A DNA stretch of 23,683 nucleotides from SIG565 sp045594065 (GTDB taxonomy: Bacteria > Bacillota > Clostridia > Oscillospirales > Acutalibacteraceae). Under the pieces are notes generated by a model, which ran no database searches, was not told where the DNA came from, and worked only from the letters and a program-made list of their open reading frames with translations. Both the position numbers and the translations under genes were made by a program. The stretch is taken from NCBI GenBank assembly GCA_045594065.1, contig JAZNXU010000043.1, positions 1-23,683 on the forward strand, given 5' to 3'. Below, one piece after another: positions 22,083 to 23,683 of this stretch (positions within the stretch are counted from its first letter, which is position 1; each line of letters opens with the position of its first letter).

Positions 22083-23537
22083 ATGAAAGTTTTAGCTTTT
22101 GACTTTGGTGCATCCAGCGGCAGAGCTATTATAGGTACATTTGAAAACGGAAAAATTTCTCTTGAAGAAATACATCGTTTTGACAATGGTCCCGTATTTA
22201 TGAATGGTGGCTTTTACTGGGATTTACCCAAGCTTTTCCACGAAGTTAAGCAGGGACTTATCAAAGCAGAAAAGTATGGTTATGAAAGTATCGGTATCGA
22301 TACATGGGGTGTTGACTATGCCCTTATAACTCTTGACGGACTTCTGCTCGGTAACCCCTACAACTACCGTGACGAAAGAACAATTCCCGTATTTGAAAAG
22401 CTTAAGGAAACAATAGGCGAGAGTAAGCTTTATAAGATGACAGGTATTCAGAATATGAATATCAATACTCTTTATCAGCTTCTTGAAACAAAGGAAAATC
22501 ACCCCGATTTCTACGCTCTTGCAGATCGTCTTATACTTATGCCTGACCTTTTCGGTTATCTTCTTACAGGAAAAGTTTATGCAGAGCGTTCAATGGCTTC
22601 CACAACTCAGCTTCTTGATCCTTATACAAAGGACTGGAATAAGAAACTTATTGATAAACTTGGGCTTGACATTACAAAGTTCCCAGAACTTGTTGACAGC
22701 GGTACACAGATTGCTCCCGTTAAGGATGAAATCTGTAAGGAGCTTGATATCACTCCCAAGATGCTTACAGCTATTGCAGGTCACGATACTGCAAGCGCAG
22801 TTGTTGCGGTTCCTGCAAAGGTAAAGGATTTTGTATATATTTCCTGCGGTACATGGTCACATTTCGGCACAGAATTGGACGAACCCTGTATCACAGAAAT
22901 GTCTGCTGAAATGAATATCACAAACGAGGGCGGGCACGACCGTACAACCCGTTTCTTAAAGAATATTATCGGCTTGTGGATGATTCAGGAAACACGTCGC
23001 CAGTTTAAGCGTGACGGTAAGGATTATTCCTATGCAGATATGGAGAAGCTCGCTCGTGAAGCAAAGCCCATGCAGTGCTTTATCGATCCCGATGATCCTC
23101 GTTTCACACCTCCGGGAAACCAAATTCAGCGTATTCGCGAATTCTGCCAGGAAACAGGTCAGTATGTACCACAGACAGACGGTGAAATCATCCGTTGTAT
23201 CTATGAATCTCTTGCAATGAAGTATAAGTATACTTTTGAAAATCTGCAGAAGTGTACAGGCAGAACATTTGAAGCAATTCATATGGTTGGCGGCGGTACA
23301 AAGGACGGGTTCCTTTGTCAGATGACAGCTGATGCAACCAATGTTCCCGTTATTGCAGGACCTATTGAAGCAACTGCAGCAGGTAATATTGCAGTACAGC
23401 TTATCGCAGCAGGGGAGATTAAAGACCTTAAGGAAGCAAGAGAAATTATTGCAGATTCCTTCTCCGTACAGGAATTCACCCCCTCTGATAAGACTTTTGA
23501 TGAGTATTACGATGCATTTTGTAAGATACTTAAATGA
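22083..23537 (+). CDS. rhaB: Rhamnulokinase, paralog 2
   Basis: 484 residues from ATG 22083, the usual RhaB length. Motifs: AFDFGASSGRA (5-14), IDTWGVDYAL (72-81), catalytic Asp235 in AGHDTASAV, SCGTWSHFG (254-262), VGGGTKDGF (402-410), EATAAGN, and the intact C-terminal helix. Role: ATP-dependent phosphorylation of L-rhamnulose to rhamnulose-1-phosphate, the aldolase substrate. Starts 17 nt after rhaA and shares its transcript. Codon use differs strongly from paralog 1: by hand count, Thr is about 27 ACA, 8 ACT, 3 ACC and no ACG, against about 10, 4, 9 and 4 in paralog 1, and TTA leucine is rare. This suggests a different history or a different expression level. Either copy might act on a related deoxy-ketose such as fuculose. 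Confidence 0.93.
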   Translation: MKVLAFDFGASSGRAIIGTFENGKISLEEIHRFDNGPVFMNGGFYWDLPKLFHEVKQGLIKAEKYGYESIGIDTWGVDYALITLDGLLLGNPYNYRDERTIPVFEKLKETIGESKLYKMTGIQNMNINTLYQLLETKENHPDFYALADRLILMPDLFGYLLTGKVYAERSMASTTQLLDPYTKDWNKKLIDKLGLDITKFPELVDSGTQIAPVKDEICKELDITPKMLTAIAGHDTASAVVAVPAKVKDFVYISCGTWSHFGTELDEPCITEMSAEMNITNEGGHDRTTRFLKNIIGLWMIQETRRQFKRDGKDYSYADMEKLAREAKPMQCFIDPDDPRFTPPGNQIQRIREFCQETGQYVPQTDGEIIRCIYESLAMKYKYTFENLQKCTGRTFEAIHMVGGGTKDGFLCQMTADATNVPVIAGPIEATAAGNIAVQLIAAGEIKDLKEAREIIADSFSVQEFTPSDKTFDEYYDAFCKILK

Positions 23538-23550
23538 TTAAAAAATGATA

Positions 23551-23584
23551 AAAACATCCGAATTTCAATTCGGATGTTTTTTGT
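23551..23584 (+). terminator. Terminator of the rhamnose operon
   Basis: Perfect 14-bp stem AAAACATCCGAATT (23551-23564) / AATTCGGATGTTTT (23567-23580), then further T's. It separates the kinase-isomerase-kinase set from the next promoter. Confidence 0.85.
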
Positions 23585-23596
23585 TGAAAATAACTC

Positions 23597-23625
23597 TTGA
23601 CAAATTCAATTAAATTAACTATTAT
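23597..23625 (+). promoter_or_regulatory. Promoter of the gene entering at the right edge
   Basis: Consensus -35 TTGACA (23597-23602), 17-nt spacer, -10 TATTAT (23620-23625). Confidence 0.75.
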
Positions 23626-23669
23626 ATTAAAGGTTTGTTTAATTATTTCAATAAAAGGAAGTCCTAAAA

Positions 23670-23683
23670 ATGAGTACATTATT
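23670..23683 (+). CDS. Start of a gene cut by the window edge
   Basis: ATG at 23670 with AAAGGAAG upstream (23654-23661) and a good promoter. Only Met-Ser-Thr-Leu is visible, so no function can be given. By position it could be another rhamnose gene, for example an aldolase or a transporter component. Confidence 0.5.

Noticed and set aside
19445..23537. The two rhamnulokinases as a recent tandem duplication
   Set aside because: Protein sequences differ along their whole length, lengths differ by 30 residues and codon use differs.

Overview
The window looks like chromosomal DNA of a moderately AT-rich, Gram-positive gut-type Clostridia, probably Oscillospirales/Ruminococcaceae-like. This is inferred from strong AGGAGG-type ribosome binding sites, frequent TTG starts, U-tailed hairpin terminators, sigma-A promoters with 17-nt spacers, and gene content (YtrA-type GntR/ABC module, M42 peptidase pair, MntP, rhamnose genes, Cys/His-module surface proteins). 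I see no tRNA, rRNA, CRISPR array, transposase or phage gene.

Layout. 1-228 is the 3' end of a polysaccharide deacetylase, closed by a two-way terminator and a REP-like repeat. 312-1226 (minus) is a Ser/Thr-rich lipoprotein. Positions 1227-1647 hold no gene but are dense in signals: a minus-strand extended -10 promoter, a long folded leader RNA with two mutually exclusive hairpins (anti-terminator and terminator) just before the lipoprotein RBS, an orphan plus-strand terminator, and the promoter of the next gene. 1648-2916 is a SulP anion transporter without a STAS domain. 2989-4232 holds a membrane-anchored acidic surface protein and a YpsA-like SLOG protein. A family 2 glycosyltransferase (minus, 4256-5131) diverges from a GntR-ABC ATPase-permease operon (5262-8294) with a visible YtrA-type operator.

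8336-14384 (minus) is a six-gene, tightly overlapping operon: murD, two M42 aminopeptidases, a GNAT-like protein, a PLP enzyme of the aluminium-resistance/Met-gamma-lyase family, and a small repeat protein of unknown function. It has one promoter upstream of murD and ends at a 42-bp perfect palindrome. It links peptidoglycan precursor synthesis to what looks like peptide and amino-acid turnover.

14546-17922 (plus) carries an NSS-family sodium symporter, an acyl-ACP thioesterase, a hemolysin-III/PAQR protein and MntP. 17986-19281 is serS with its own promoter. 19445-23537 is a rhamnose operon with the order rhamnulokinase, rhamnose isomerase, second rhamnulokinase. The two kinases are divergent, and codon use changes part-way through the isomerase. 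A further gene starts at 23670 behind its own promoter.

The most interesting item is the leader RNA at 1241-1398. It has the architecture of an attenuator or riboswitch, and I cannot assign it to any class I know.
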